Positions 37,715 through 45,633 of a DNA stretch of 55,727 bases are shown here, in pieces. Each line of letters opens with the position of its first letter. Position 1 is the stretch's first letter. This DNA comes from Mesorhizobium sp. LSHC420B00 (GTDB lineage: Bacteria > Pseudomonadota > Alphaproteobacteria > Rhizobiales > Rhizobiaceae), in contig NZ_AYVY01000015.1 of assembly GCF_000503055.1 (NCBI RefSeq), positions 84,606-140,332 of the forward strand, read 5' to 3'. The translations under genes were made by a program, and so were the position numbers. The notes under the pieces were generated by a model, which was not told where the DNA came from, made no database searches, and saw only the letters and a program-made list of their open reading frames with translations.

Positions 37715-38980
37715 TCACTTCTGCGCTTCGGCCGCATCCGCCATGGCATTGGCCGCGTCCTGCGCACTCATATCCGGCGTCGCCACAAACTCGGTGATTG
37801 TATCCATGATTGCGCCGCGGACTTTTTGCGGCACCGTCATGTTGTGCGCCATGGAACGGACGAGCGTGCCGGCGGCGATCGAGGCTTGCAGATGCTTTTG
37901 CGAGAGTTGCTGGCAGGGATTGAAGCCGTTCGAAAGATCGACGTCGAGGCGGGCCGGGATGGAGCCTTTGGTCTGATTGAAAATGGTCTGGAACTCGGGC
38001 GATAGGATGATGCTGGCAAGCAGCTTCTGTCCCTCGATGTAGTCCGGGTCCTTCTGCTTGAAGAACACAACCGAGTCTGAATTCAGGATGAAGCCGGGCT
38101 TGCCCCAATCGGTCGGCGCCTGGGCGCAGACATAATCGGTGCCCTCCTTGAAGCCGCCAGCCGTCAGCAGGCCGATCGTCCAGTCGCCCATGATGTGGAA
38201 GGCGGCCTCGCCGCGGCCGACCAGGTGCGACATGGTATCCCAGTCACGCCCATTCATGCCGGGGTCCATGTACTTCGAGGTCATGGTGCGGAACTGCTCG
38301 AAGGCCTTGACCATGCCGTCGCTGCGCATGGCATCGACGTCGCCCTCGACGAAAGCTTTCTTGTAGAGATCGAGGTCCTGACCGTACACGACCACTTCGA
38401 AAACCGTCGAGTCGGTCCAGTCGGCGGTCGAGTGCGAAATGCAGATCTTGCCGCTGGCCACGATCTTGTCGCAGGCGGCGTTGAATTCCGCCCATGTCTT
38501 CGGCATCTCGGTGACGCCCGCATCCTTCATGACCTTTGGCGATGCCCACAGCCAGTTGATGCGGTGGATGTTCATCGGCGCCGCCACCCAATTCCCCGTC
38601 GGCTTCATCACCGGCAGCAATTCGGGAGCGACGACCTTCTCCCAATTTTCCGCCTTCGCCAGGTCGTCGAGATTGGCTGTCATGCCCGTCTCGTTCCATT
38701 CGGCGATCTCGGGGCCCTTGAGCTGCACAGCGGGAGGTGCGTTGCCGGCGATCACATCGGCACGCAGTTTGGCCAATGTGTTGGCTGTATGGCCTGCGAT
38801 CGAGGTCTGCTGCCAGGCGCCGCCCTTGGCGGTAAACATCTCGCCGAGCTTGGCGATAGCCTGGGCGTCCGATCCGGTCGCCCATTGGTGCAAGAGGTTG
38901 GTCTTGGGCTCCGCGAGTGCTGCTCCGGTAAGCAAGGTGAAGGCGGTAGCGGCCGCAAAGGCCGTCCTCAGATATTTCAT
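37715..38980 (-). CDS. Sugar ABC importer, periplasmic binding protein
   Basis: A 421-residue cluster-1 solute-binding protein with a Sec signal peptide ending ALA-E (about residue 23), then TNLLHQWATGSDAQAIAKLG. Other family segments are LKGPEIAEWNE, NIHRINWLWASPKVMKDAG and HIMGDWTIGLLTAGG. The start is the ATG at 38978-38980; upstream in-frame codons overlap the divergent ROK gene's promoter region and look non-coding. It heads the minus-strand operon and is divergent from the ROK repressor. Ligand unknown. Confidence 0.9.
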   Translation of the reverse strand: MKYLRTAFAAATAFTLLTGAALAEPKTNLLHQWATGSDAQAIAKLGEMFTAKGGAWQQTSIAGHTANTLAKLRADVIAGNAPPAVQLKGPEIAEWNETGMTANLDDLAKAENWEKVVAPELLPVMKPTGNWVAAPMNIHRINWLWASPKVMKDAGVTEMPKTWAEFNAACDKIVASGKICISHSTADWTDSTVFEVVVYGQDLDLYKKAFVEGDVDAMRSDGMVKAFEQFRTMTSKYMDPGMNGRDWDTMSHLVGRGEAAFHIMGDWTIGLLTAGGFKEGTDYVCAQAPTDWGKPGFILNSDSVVFFKQKDPDYIEGQKLLASIILSPEFQTIFNQTKGSIPARLDVDLSNGFNPCQQLSQKHLQASIAAGTLVRSMAHNMTVPQKVRGAIMDTITEFVATPDMSAQDAANAMADAAEAQK

Positions 38981-39123
38981 CGTTTCACTCCCATAGGTGA
39001 TGCACGGTTCGTATCGACCGCTTGTGGCCCGCGATTTGAGGTCGTGGCCGGTGAGATGCAGTAATCTCCGTTCTTTCCAAGATGACATATTTGGGCTATC
39101 AGTCAACGTCCTTTGTGCTCATC

Positions 39124-40320
39124 ATGAACAAACCTTCGCTTAGAAATTGGCTGATCGACAGGCCGTCCGCGTCGCCGGAGAGCCTGATCGTCCGATGCCT
39201 GCGTGAGCGCGGCGTGCTTTCTGCGTCGCAAATTACCCGCATTACCGGTTTGGCGCGGTCGACGGTTTCAACCGCGCTCAATGGCTTGAGAAAATCGGGG
39301 ATGGTGATCGAATCCTCGGCCCATCATGACGCGGCCAGGGGTATCGGCAGGCCTGCCACGGCATTGACGCTCAATCCCGCTGCGGGCACCTGCGTCGGCA
39401 TCCATCTGGGCCTCGACGAAATGCGATGCGTCGTCGCCGACGTCTCGCATTCTTTCATTGCCGAACAAACTATCCCCATGGGTCTGGACTACCAGCCGCA
39501 GCAGGCGGCCCAGCTCGCCAAGTCAGTAATTGCCCGATGCTATGAAGAGAACGGTCTGCCGATGGCGGGGCTCCTGGGGGTTGGGGTCTCCGTCTCAGGC
39601 CCAGTCAGCCGCGAAGGAGTGGTGCTGCGCGCGAGTATCGTTCCGACCTGGGCCGGGGTCAACATCCGCGATGTGTTCGGGCCGGTCCTCGAACAGCCGA
39701 TCTTCGCCGACAATGAGAGCAACTGCTCGGCCATTGCGGAGCTGATGTGGGGGGCTGCCGTAGGCCAGGACGATTTCGTGCTGTTCAAGGTCGATCTGGG
39801 GGTCGGCGGGGCCATTGTCCAGCATGGCCGGCTGGTGAGCGGCATCGCCGGCGGCGCCGGCGAATTCGGGCATATCAGCATCGATCCCGGCGGTGACCTT
39901 TGCCGGTGCGGCAATCGCGGATGCCTGGAGCTCTATGCCAGCTTTGCCCGGCCGCTCGAGCAGATTTCGCGCATCGTGCGGCGGCCGGTCACGATGGACG
40001 ACGTGATCATGATGGCCGAGCAGGGCGACGTAAGGGCGCTGCGGATGATCGAGGACACCGCCGAGTTCGCCGGACGTGGGCTCGGCTTGATCGGTTCGGT
40101 GCTCAATCCGCCGCTCATTATCATCGGCGGCCGCATGGCCTTGGCGGGCGACATTCTCCTGGCGCCACTGATCGCGTCATATGAACGCCACACGCTCATC
40201 AAGTCCCGCGATGTGGCGCCCGCGCTGCGCACGCGGATAATCGTTGGCAAGCACACGGAGAACGATGCATTGCTCGGCGCGGTCGGCCTCGTGCTGCGCC
40301 ACAACAGCCGACTGCGATGA
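39124..40320 (+). CDS. ROK-family transcriptional repressor
   Basis: A 398-residue protein with an N-terminal winged helix (SASQITRITGLARSTVSTAL, about residues 34-53) and a sugar-kinase-like ROK domain. The ATP-type motif GVDLGVGGAI-like stretch reads KVDLGVGGAI, and the zinc-binding signature GDLCRCGNRGCLELYA lies near residues 258-273. The start at 39124 gives a standard N-terminus; an upstream start at 39082 is possible. It is divergent from the binding-protein gene at 38980, so it probably represses that importer/SDR operon and responds to its sugar. Confidence 0.9.
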   Translation: MNKPSLRNWLIDRPSASPESLIVRCLRERGVLSASQITRITGLARSTVSTALNGLRKSGMVIESSAHHDAARGIGRPATALTLNPAAGTCVGIHLGLDEMRCVVADVSHSFIAEQTIPMGLDYQPQQAAQLAKSVIARCYEENGLPMAGLLGVGVSVSGPVSREGVVLRASIVPTWAGVNIRDVFGPVLEQPIFADNESNCSAIAELMWGAAVGQDDFVLFKVDLGVGGAIVQHGRLVSGIAGGAGEFGHISIDPGGDLCRCGNRGCLELYASFARPLEQISRIVRRPVTMDDVIMMAEQGDVRALRMIEDTAEFAGRGLGLIGSVLNPPLIIIGGRMALAGDILLAPLIASYERHTLIKSRDVAPALRTRIIVGKHTENDALLGAVGLVLRHNSRLR

Positions 40321-40343
40321 TATGGCTACGTTCCAGGTAAACC

Positions 40344-40393
40344 TTGCCGTACGAAGGCAGAGGTCATGGGTTCGAATCCCTTCGGGTGCACCA
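40344..40393 (+). tRNA. tRNA-Arg 3' half (anticodon ACG), likely attachment-site remnant
   Basis: The right half of a cloverleaf is complete: anticodon stem TTGCC/GGCAG around loop GTACGAA (anticodon ACG, 40351-40353), a 5-nt variable loop, T-arm ATGGG-TTCGAAT-CCCTT (one mismatched pair), acceptor strand CGGGTGC, discriminator A and encoded CCA. The D-arm and the matching 5' acceptor strand GCACCCG are absent upstream. It cannot be a working tRNA as it stands. Integrating elements that recombine in the anticodon loop leave such halves at their far end. Confidence 0.75.
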
Positions 40394-40614
40394 AACACCG
40401 CCATTTGCCGCCGCCTACGGCGCGCGCGCCGGCCAGAGCACGCCAGCCTAGCAGGGGCGGCGACTGATTGAGTTCGAATCCTTTGAGGCGATGACGGCTC
40501 GGCCCTCATTTTGCGACATTTGGGGTCTGGTCGCACGTAAGCGGACATCACACTTCGGCGCCCACGACGCCCCAGCGATCGGCCCAGGATTCCAACGTAC
40601 CCGCCCTAGGACTA

Positions 40615-41535
40615 TCAGTCTGCATTGATTGGGTCTGCACCTTGTGGCCGTTGCGAGAGTTCAGCGATCAGATGGTCGGCAACGACCCTAACGGAGGGGA
40701 GCTGCCCGCGACGATGCGGCATCAGCAGAGTCGTCGCCACGCCACGCGCTGTCCAGTCCGGTAAGATGCGGACAAGCGCGCCGGACTCGATCAGCGGCGC
40801 ACAGAAGCTGCCCGCCAGGCAAGCCACGCCGAGCCCGGCCCTCGCGGCTTCCCGCAAGGAGACGGTTTCGTTGGCGATATAGCGCGGAGATGGCGTGACC
40901 TCCGCAACGACGCCTTGCCCATCGTGAAGCGTCCAGACCCTCTCCGACGATGATGCCATAATCCCATCGAGCCCGTTCGCTTCCTCGGGTCGAGAAGGCA
41001 TGCCGTTCTTCCGAATATAGTCGAGCGAGGCGACGAGCCAGGCGGGGTCGTAATCGATGCGACGTTGCACGAGTTCGGTATCCGGCAACGGGGCGAAGTG
41101 GTTGCGGATGGCGATGTCGAAACCTTCCTGCACGATGTCCACGAACCTGTCGGAGACGTCGAGCATGATGCGGACCTTCGGATAGCTCGCTGCGAGACGC
41201 GGGAGGATCGCCGCTAGACGGAACTGGGCGATCGGCAGCGATGCCGTGATCCGCACCGTTCCGCTCGGTTCCGCAAGGCGACCCTTGATCACATGCTCGG
41301 CCGCCTCCGCTTCGATCAGCATGGCGGCGGCATGACGATGAAAATCTCGGCCGATCTCGGTCACGGTGAAGCTGCGCGAGGTCCGCTGGACCAGACGCAC
41401 GCCAATCGCCTTTTCCAGCTCGGAGAGCCGCTTGCTGAGAGTGGACTTGGGGATGCCCAGGGCACGCCCCGCCGCAGCGAAGCCGCCATGATCAACTACT
41501 TGAACGAAAACGAGGAGGTCGTTGAGATTCAGCAT
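40615..41535 (-). CDS. LysR-family transcriptional regulator
   Basis: A 306-residue LysR regulator. The helix-turn-helix is LLVFVQVVDHGGFAAAGRAL through PKSTLSKRLSELEKAIGVRL (about residues 7-46), and a periplasmic-binding-type effector domain follows from about residue 90. It is divergent from the imine-reductase-like gene 139 bp away, the standard arrangement of a LysR regulator and its target. The effector is unknown. It belongs to the large group that includes regulators of small redox enzymes. Confidence 0.92.
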   Translation of the reverse strand: MLNLNDLLVFVQVVDHGGFAAAGRALGIPKSTLSKRLSELEKAIGVRLVQRTSRSFTVTEIGRDFHRHAAAMLIEAEAAEHVIKGRLAEPSGTVRITASLPIAQFRLAAILPRLAASYPKVRIMLDVSDRFVDIVQEGFDIAIRNHFAPLPDTELVQRRIDYDPAWLVASLDYIRKNGMPSRPEEANGLDGIMASSSERVWTLHDGQGVVAEVTPSPRYIANETVSLREAARAGLGVACLAGSFCAPLIESGALVRILPDWTARGVATTLLMPHRRGQLPSVRVVADHLIAELSQRPQGADPINAD

Positions 41536-41674
41536 CCGGAGCTCTCATCGTTCCTAAATGTGGACGATAGGTCTACAGATAACCCACTACTGCTTCTGCG
41601 TCCAATATTGCATCTCTTTGTAGCCGCCGCCGTGGGGCGGGGCTGCAATTCGGAACGTAGAAGGACGCACGTAC

Positions 41675-42553
41675 ATGGCCAATATCTCGATCCTCGGCCT
41701 CGGGGCCATGGGGCAGGCGCTGACCGCCCGATTTCTTTCGCAGGGCCACACGGTCACGGTCTGGAACCGCACGCCCGGCAAGGCCGCATCACTGCTTGCC
41801 AAAGGCGCGCGCGAGGTGAAGTCCGCCGCCGACGCGACCGCCGCAAGCGACGTCACCGTGATGTGCGTGCTGGACTATGCCGCGTCGGATTCGGTGATCG
41901 ATGATGCGGCATCGGCGCTCTCCGGGCGTTCGCTGGTCAATCTGACCAACGGCACGCCGGCACAGGCGCGCGCCACGGCCGAGCGGATTGCCAAGCTGGG
42001 CGCCGCCTATCTCGACGGCGGCATCATGGCGACGCCTCCGATGATCGGCGGCGAACATGCGCTTATCCTCTACAGCGGCTCCAAAGCGGCCTTCGATGCG
42101 CACGCCCGAACGCTCGAGGCGCTTGGCGCCGCGAACTATCTCGGCGGGGATGCCGGGCTGGCATCGCTGCACGACTTGGCCCTTCTTAGCGGCATGTATG
42201 GCCTTTTCGCCGGCTTCTTCCACGCTACCGCGCTCGTAGATTCCGAAGGCATTGGCGCGGGCGCTTTCCTCAAGCTCCTTGGCCCATGGATGACCGCGAT
42301 GATGGGCGAGCTGCCGGGATATGCGGAGAAGATCGACAGCGGCAGGCATTGCGTGAATGTGGTGTCGAACCTCGGGATGCAGGCCGCCTCACTGGACAAC
42401 ATCCTCACAGCTACCCGGGAGCAGGGCGTCGCGACCGATCTGCTCGACCCCATGCTGGACCTGTTCCGCAAACGGGTGGGAGGCGGATTCGGAGATGAGG
42501 ATATTTCAGGTGTTTTCGAGCTGATCCGGCGAAAGAGCGGGAAAGGCGGGTGA
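41675..42553 (+). CDS. NAD(P)-dependent oxidoreductase, imine-reductase-like
   Basis: A beta-hydroxyacid-dehydrogenase-type protein of 292 residues. The Rossmann site is ILGLGAMGQALTARFL (about residues 5-20), with VWNRTPGKA suggesting NADPH preference from the Arg after Asn. The C-terminal helical domain has the reductive-aminase-like segment GDAGLASLHDLALLSGMYGL in place of the catalytic Lys region of classical hydroxyacid dehydrogenases. This favours an imine reductase or related reductase. A LysR gene is divergent and probably controls it. Substrate unknown. Confidence 0.85.
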   Translation: MANISILGLGAMGQALTARFLSQGHTVTVWNRTPGKAASLLAKGAREVKSAADATAASDVTVMCVLDYAASDSVIDDAASALSGRSLVNLTNGTPAQARATAERIAKLGAAYLDGGIMATPPMIGGEHALILYSGSKAAFDAHARTLEALGAANYLGGDAGLASLHDLALLSGMYGLFAGFFHATALVDSEGIGAGAFLKLLGPWMTAMMGELPGYAEKIDSGRHCVNVVSNLGMQAASLDNILTATREQGVATDLLDPMLDLFRKRVGGGFGDEDISGVFELIRRKSGKGG

Positions 42554-42637
42554 AGCCGTCGTGGATGGCGCCATATCCCTCGCCGCTGCCGACATTCTCG
42601 GCCTCCCGGGGAGGCGGTGCACCAGCGTCCAAAATGA

Positions 42638-42751
42638 ACCCAGCTTCGGGGTTCGTTGCCCGCCGGCAAGCGGTTCGTCATCCTCTCCTCGCGCGGCGAT
42701 GCGGGATACACTCCCGGCGGTCGGCTGGAATTCGAGTTTTGCACGGGATGA
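42638..42751 (+). pseudogene. Short remnant resembling an FMN-dependent azoreductase
   Basis: One frame between TGA codons reads LPAGKRFVILSSRGDAGY and then TPGGRLEFEFCTG. The GKRFVILSSRGDxGYxPGG pattern resembles the C-terminal core of FMN-dependent NADH-azoreductases. There is no start codon, and neither end continues, so it is probably a leftover of a deleted gene. The identification rests on about 25 residues. Confidence 0.3.
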
Positions 42752-42767
42752 TGGCTGGAACACTCGG

Positions 42768-43100
42768 TCAGGCTCCGCTTGATCCGGACGACTTCCCTGC
42801 GTCCTCAATGACGTCGTAGTGGCATACACGCGGATCGAAGGAGAGCAGCTCGGCGACAGCGCCCGGTTCGACGACCGCCTTTTCGACATCTGACCCGGCA
42901 AATCTGCCGATGGCGTCCATCCATTGCCACCGGGTCTGCACCTGAAATTCGATTTCGGCATCAACTTTGCGCACGCTCAACTGCGCTCCGAGAAATCCGG
43001 CCGTCTGGAGCAATGCCGGAAGGACACTGGTTCTGAAGTGGTTGGGATAACCGTGCGGATTGGACGCCGCGGCGCGAGCGCGCCATTGACGAATAACCAT
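42768..43100 (-). CDS. Antibiotic biosynthesis monooxygenase-like (ABM) protein
   Basis: A 110-residue ferredoxin-like protein with the ABM/dimeric alpha-beta-barrel pattern: MVIRQWRARA at the first strand, FRTSVLPALLQTAGFLGAQL as first helix and second strand, EIEFQVQTRWQWMDAIGRF, then SFDPRVCHYDVIED. Such proteins are small dimers; some oxidise aromatic compounds without cofactors and many have no known activity. The last 10 residues look disordered. It stands alone between small gene fragments. Confidence 0.75.
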   Translation of the reverse strand: MVIRQWRARAAASNPHGYPNHFRTSVLPALLQTAGFLGAQLSVRKVDAEIEFQVQTRWQWMDAIGRFAGSDVEKAVVEPGAVAELLSFDPRVCHYDVIEDAGKSSGSSGA

Positions 43101-43422
43101 CTTGCTCTCCTCGATGCGTTGCCGCCAAGCAGCGGCATGTGGACCTCAAATATCTAATGCACAACTCTGGCCGCGCTGAGCCAGGCTGGGCAACCACGTC
43201 GGCGACGTCAGCCAGCGTATCGTCGTCGACGCGGGGCAACTACAACTCGATTCGCTGTCGGCCCAAGGCGTCGCGGAACTCGATCGGGCCGGGGCGCGCG
43301 CTGCTGAGCAGTTCTGGTTTCGTAGACGCGTCTAAGCATCGGCACAGCCTAATATTGACTTGTATGATGCAACCCATATGGCCCGTCGCAGGCTGTGCCG
43401 CCTCGCGTTTGCGCATCTGGTA
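43101..43422. other. Intergenic stretch with a possible decayed gene end
   Basis: About 320 bp. A plus-strand frame without a start (43176-43336) has the codon bias of the window and reads VGDVSQRIVVDAGQLQLD, continuing to FWFRRRV-stop, which looks like the tail of a lost gene. I cannot name the family. Nothing else is seen. Confidence 0.3.
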
Positions 43423-43446
43423 GGGGAGCCGCGACGGCGGCTCCCC
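43423..43446 (-). terminator. Stem-loop terminator of the MFS gene
   Basis: GGGGAGCCGC (43423-43432) pairs perfectly with GCGGCTCCCC (43437-43446) around GACG. It begins 6 bp after the stop codon of the MFS gene. There is no U-run, but the stem is very stable. Confidence 0.6.
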
Positions 43447-43452
43447 AATTCC

Positions 43453-44889
43453 TCATACCCCGACGTGCACCGGCGCAGGGGCCGGCGTTCTGTCCCGCGA
43501 AAGAAGGAGCAGCGCAAGCGTTGCACCGGTGGCGGCGATGATCACACAGGCCCAAAAGCCCGCCGCATACCCTGCGGTCAGTGCTGCGGGGGTATCCGAC
43601 GTCCCCGTCATCGAGACAGCGACGGTGGCGGTGATAGCTACCCCCAGAGCAGCGCCAATCTGGAACATCGCGCTGTTTATCCCGGACGCGAGGCCTGCGT
43701 CGGCTTCCTTGACCTTCGAGAGAGCTGCAACGGAACCGGCAACGGCAGCCATTCCGATACCAGGCCCGAAGGCGATCAAGCCCGGAAGCAGATGCGCGAG
43801 GTAGGTGCCTTCGGGAACAATGAAGGTGAAGAGTGCGCACCCAGCGCCCATCAAGAGCATGGCGATCACGGCAATCGCACGCGCCCCGGCCCGACCGATC
43901 CATTTACCCGTCAGTGTTGAGGAGACGATCGACAGGATTGCATAGATCATCGTGCCAAGGCCAAAGACAAGCGGCGAGTAACCCAGGACCTTCTGGGCAT
44001 AAAGCGACACCAAAAGTGCCATGCCGAATACGAGCGCCCCGGCGAAGAGCATGGTCAGGTTCCCGCCGACAAATGAGCGAGACCGAAAGATGGCAAGGGG
44101 AACAAGCGGGTTATTCACCCGCCTTTCGATCAGCACGAATGCGCCGAGCAGTCCGAGCGTTGCACCCAACAGGCCCAGGGTTTTCGGATGGGCCCAGCCA
44201 ACGCTGGGAACCTCGGTGATCGCCAGTACGAATGCCACGAGCGCCGCGGTAATCGTCACGGCGCCGCCGAGATCGAAGCCACCGCGGCTGCCGATAGCAC
44301 GGCTCTCGCGCAGCGTGAACGGGCTGAGCCCCAGGATCATGGCGCAGATGGGGACATTAATGAAGAACACCCAGCGCCAACCGGGCCAATCGGCAAGCGG
44401 TCCACCCACCAGCAGCGCGGCGGTGGCCCCGCCGGCTCCCATCGCGGACCATAGCCCCAGGGCTCGATTCCGTTCATTTCCCTCGAAGGTGGTCATGAGG
44501 ATCGATAGGGCGCTGGGGGTCAATACGGCAGCGGCAATTCCTTGAACAACCCGGGCACCGATGAGAAATCCTGGATTGCCGGAAAGCCCGCACGCCAGCG
44601 AGGCGACAAGGAAAGCAGCTGTGCTCGCCATGAACAGGCGCCGCCGACCCAACAGATCCGATACTCGACCCCCGAGAAGAAGAAGCCCGCCCAGAGCCAG
44701 CATGTAGGCGCTCATCACCCACTGCACCGCGGATGGGGTGAAACCGAGTTGTGCCTCGATCGAGGGTAAGGCGAGGAGGACGATCTGTCCGTCAAGGCAA
44801 ACCATAAAGAAGGCTACGCAAAGTACCGCCAATGCAATCCAGCGTCGTGGATCGGGTGCGGCGGAAAAATTCTTGGATGGGATATCCAT
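43453..44889 (-). CDS. MFS transporter, DHA2 (drug/proton antiporter) family
   Basis: A 478-residue inner-membrane transporter with about 14 hydrophobic helices. The family motifs are visible: FMVCLDGQIVLLALPSI in helix 1 (a variant of LDxTIVNVALP), GRVSDLLGRRRLF in loop 2-3, and ARVVQGIAAAVLTPSAL in helix 5. Such proteins export drugs or toxic metabolites in exchange for protons. An HxlR-type regulator gene lies 118 bp away, divergent, with a perfect palindrome between them. It is probably repressed by that regulator until a thiol-reactive or quinone-like compound appears. Confidence 0.9.
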   Translation of the reverse strand: MDIPSKNFSAAPDPRRWIALAVLCVAFFMVCLDGQIVLLALPSIEAQLGFTPSAVQWVMSAYMLALGGLLLLGGRVSDLLGRRRLFMASTAAFLVASLACGLSGNPGFLIGARVVQGIAAAVLTPSALSILMTTFEGNERNRALGLWSAMGAGGATAALLVGGPLADWPGWRWVFFINVPICAMILGLSPFTLRESRAIGSRGGFDLGGAVTITAALVAFVLAITEVPSVGWAHPKTLGLLGATLGLLGAFVLIERRVNNPLVPLAIFRSRSFVGGNLTMLFAGALVFGMALLVSLYAQKVLGYSPLVFGLGTMIYAILSIVSSTLTGKWIGRAGARAIAVIAMLLMGAGCALFTFIVPEGTYLAHLLPGLIAFGPGIGMAAVAGSVAALSKVKEADAGLASGINSAMFQIGAALGVAITATVAVSMTGTSDTPAALTAGYAAGFWACVIIAATGATLALLLLSRDRTPAPAPVHVGV

Positions 44890-44971
44890 GGGAAAGTCCT
44901 TTTGCTTGCCTGCGGCGCGATAACGCCACGAGGGAGGCGCAAGGGTGATTGACTTACCGCCGGTTTGGCAA

Positions 44972-44993
44972 GTACCTACTATTTTGTAGGTAC
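44972..44993. promoter_or_regulatory. HxlR-type operator palindrome
   Basis: GTACCTAC (44972-44979) and its exact inverse GTAGGTAC (44986-44993) flank TATTTT. The core TACTATTTTGTAG closely resembles the boxes described for HxlR/YodB regulators. It lies between the divergent MFS and HxlR genes, 15 bp before the latter. Confidence 0.75.
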
Positions 44994-45007
44994 CCTATCG
45001 GAGCGAT

Positions 45008-45364
45008 GTGATGGCAACGAACTTACCTGAAGCCTGCGGCCTGGGGCCGGCATTCCTTGTGATCAGCGGCAAGTGGAAAGGCACGATCCTCTGGCTTTGC
45101 CGGAAGCAGCCGCGGCGGTTTGGCGAGTTGCGTCGCCTTATTCCCGACATGAGCGAGAAGATGCTCATCCAGCATTTGCGAGAGATGGTGGCGGACGGAC
45201 TCCTTGACCGACACGATTTTGGGGAGGTTCCGCCTCGCGTCGCATACTCGTTGACTGACCTAGGTCTGGAGCTGGACGACGCTCTTGCTCCGCTTGCGCA
45301 CTGGGGTCTCAAGCATTCGGATCGACTGACACGGGATCGACCAATGTCGCTGGTCAAGGCGTAG
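45008..45364 (+). CDS. HxlR-family transcriptional regulator
   Basis: A 117-118-residue winged-helix repressor. The N-terminal Cys (EACGLGPAF, Cys about residue 9) sits where redox-sensing HxlR/YodB proteins have their reactive Cys. GKWKGTILWLC and RRFGELRRLIPDMSEKMLIQ follow, then LREMVADGLLDRHDF. The first codon may be GTG (45008) or the following ATG (45011). The palindromic operator just upstream and the divergent MFS exporter make this a classic self-contained regulator-exporter pair. Confidence 0.9.
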   Translation: MMATNLPEACGLGPAFLVISGKWKGTILWLCRKQPRRFGELRRLIPDMSEKMLIQHLREMVADGLLDRHDFGEVPPRVAYSLTDLGLELDDALAPLAHWGLKHSDRLTRDRPMSLVKA

Positions 45365-45382
45365 CGCCTTAGGTGCGGCGGT

Positions 45383-45569
45383 GTGCTGTGCGCGAGTATC
45401 GTTCCGACCTTGTTTGGGCCGACCCTCGAACAGCCGATCTTCGCCGAAAATGAGAGCAACTGCTCGGCCATTGCGGAGTTGATGTGGGGTGCGGCCGTCG
45501 GCCAAGACGACTTCGTGCTCCTCAAGGTCGATCTGGGCGTCGGCGGGCCATTGTCCAGCACGGCCGGCT
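45383..45569 (+). pseudogene. Decayed fragment of the ROK-repressor gene
   Basis: This 187-bp stretch is clearly homologous to 39622-39834 inside the intact ROK gene: ASIVPT, then FGPTLEQPIFAENESNCSAI and AELMWGAAVGQDDFVL are nearly identical. About 26 bp are missing in the middle and one base later, after which the frame is lost. Neither end of the gene is present. It is a partial duplicate located 18 bp after the HxlR gene. Confidence 0.85.
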
Positions 45570-45633
45570 TCGATGATCCGGCTTCGCTTCAGCGGTGCTC
45601 TGAGGCTCGTTGTTCCGCACCATTGCGGGTCCG

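Noticed and set aside
40344..40393. A functional tRNA gene
   Set aside because: Only the anticodon arm, T-arm and 3' acceptor strand are present; no D-arm or matching 5' acceptor strand lies upstream.
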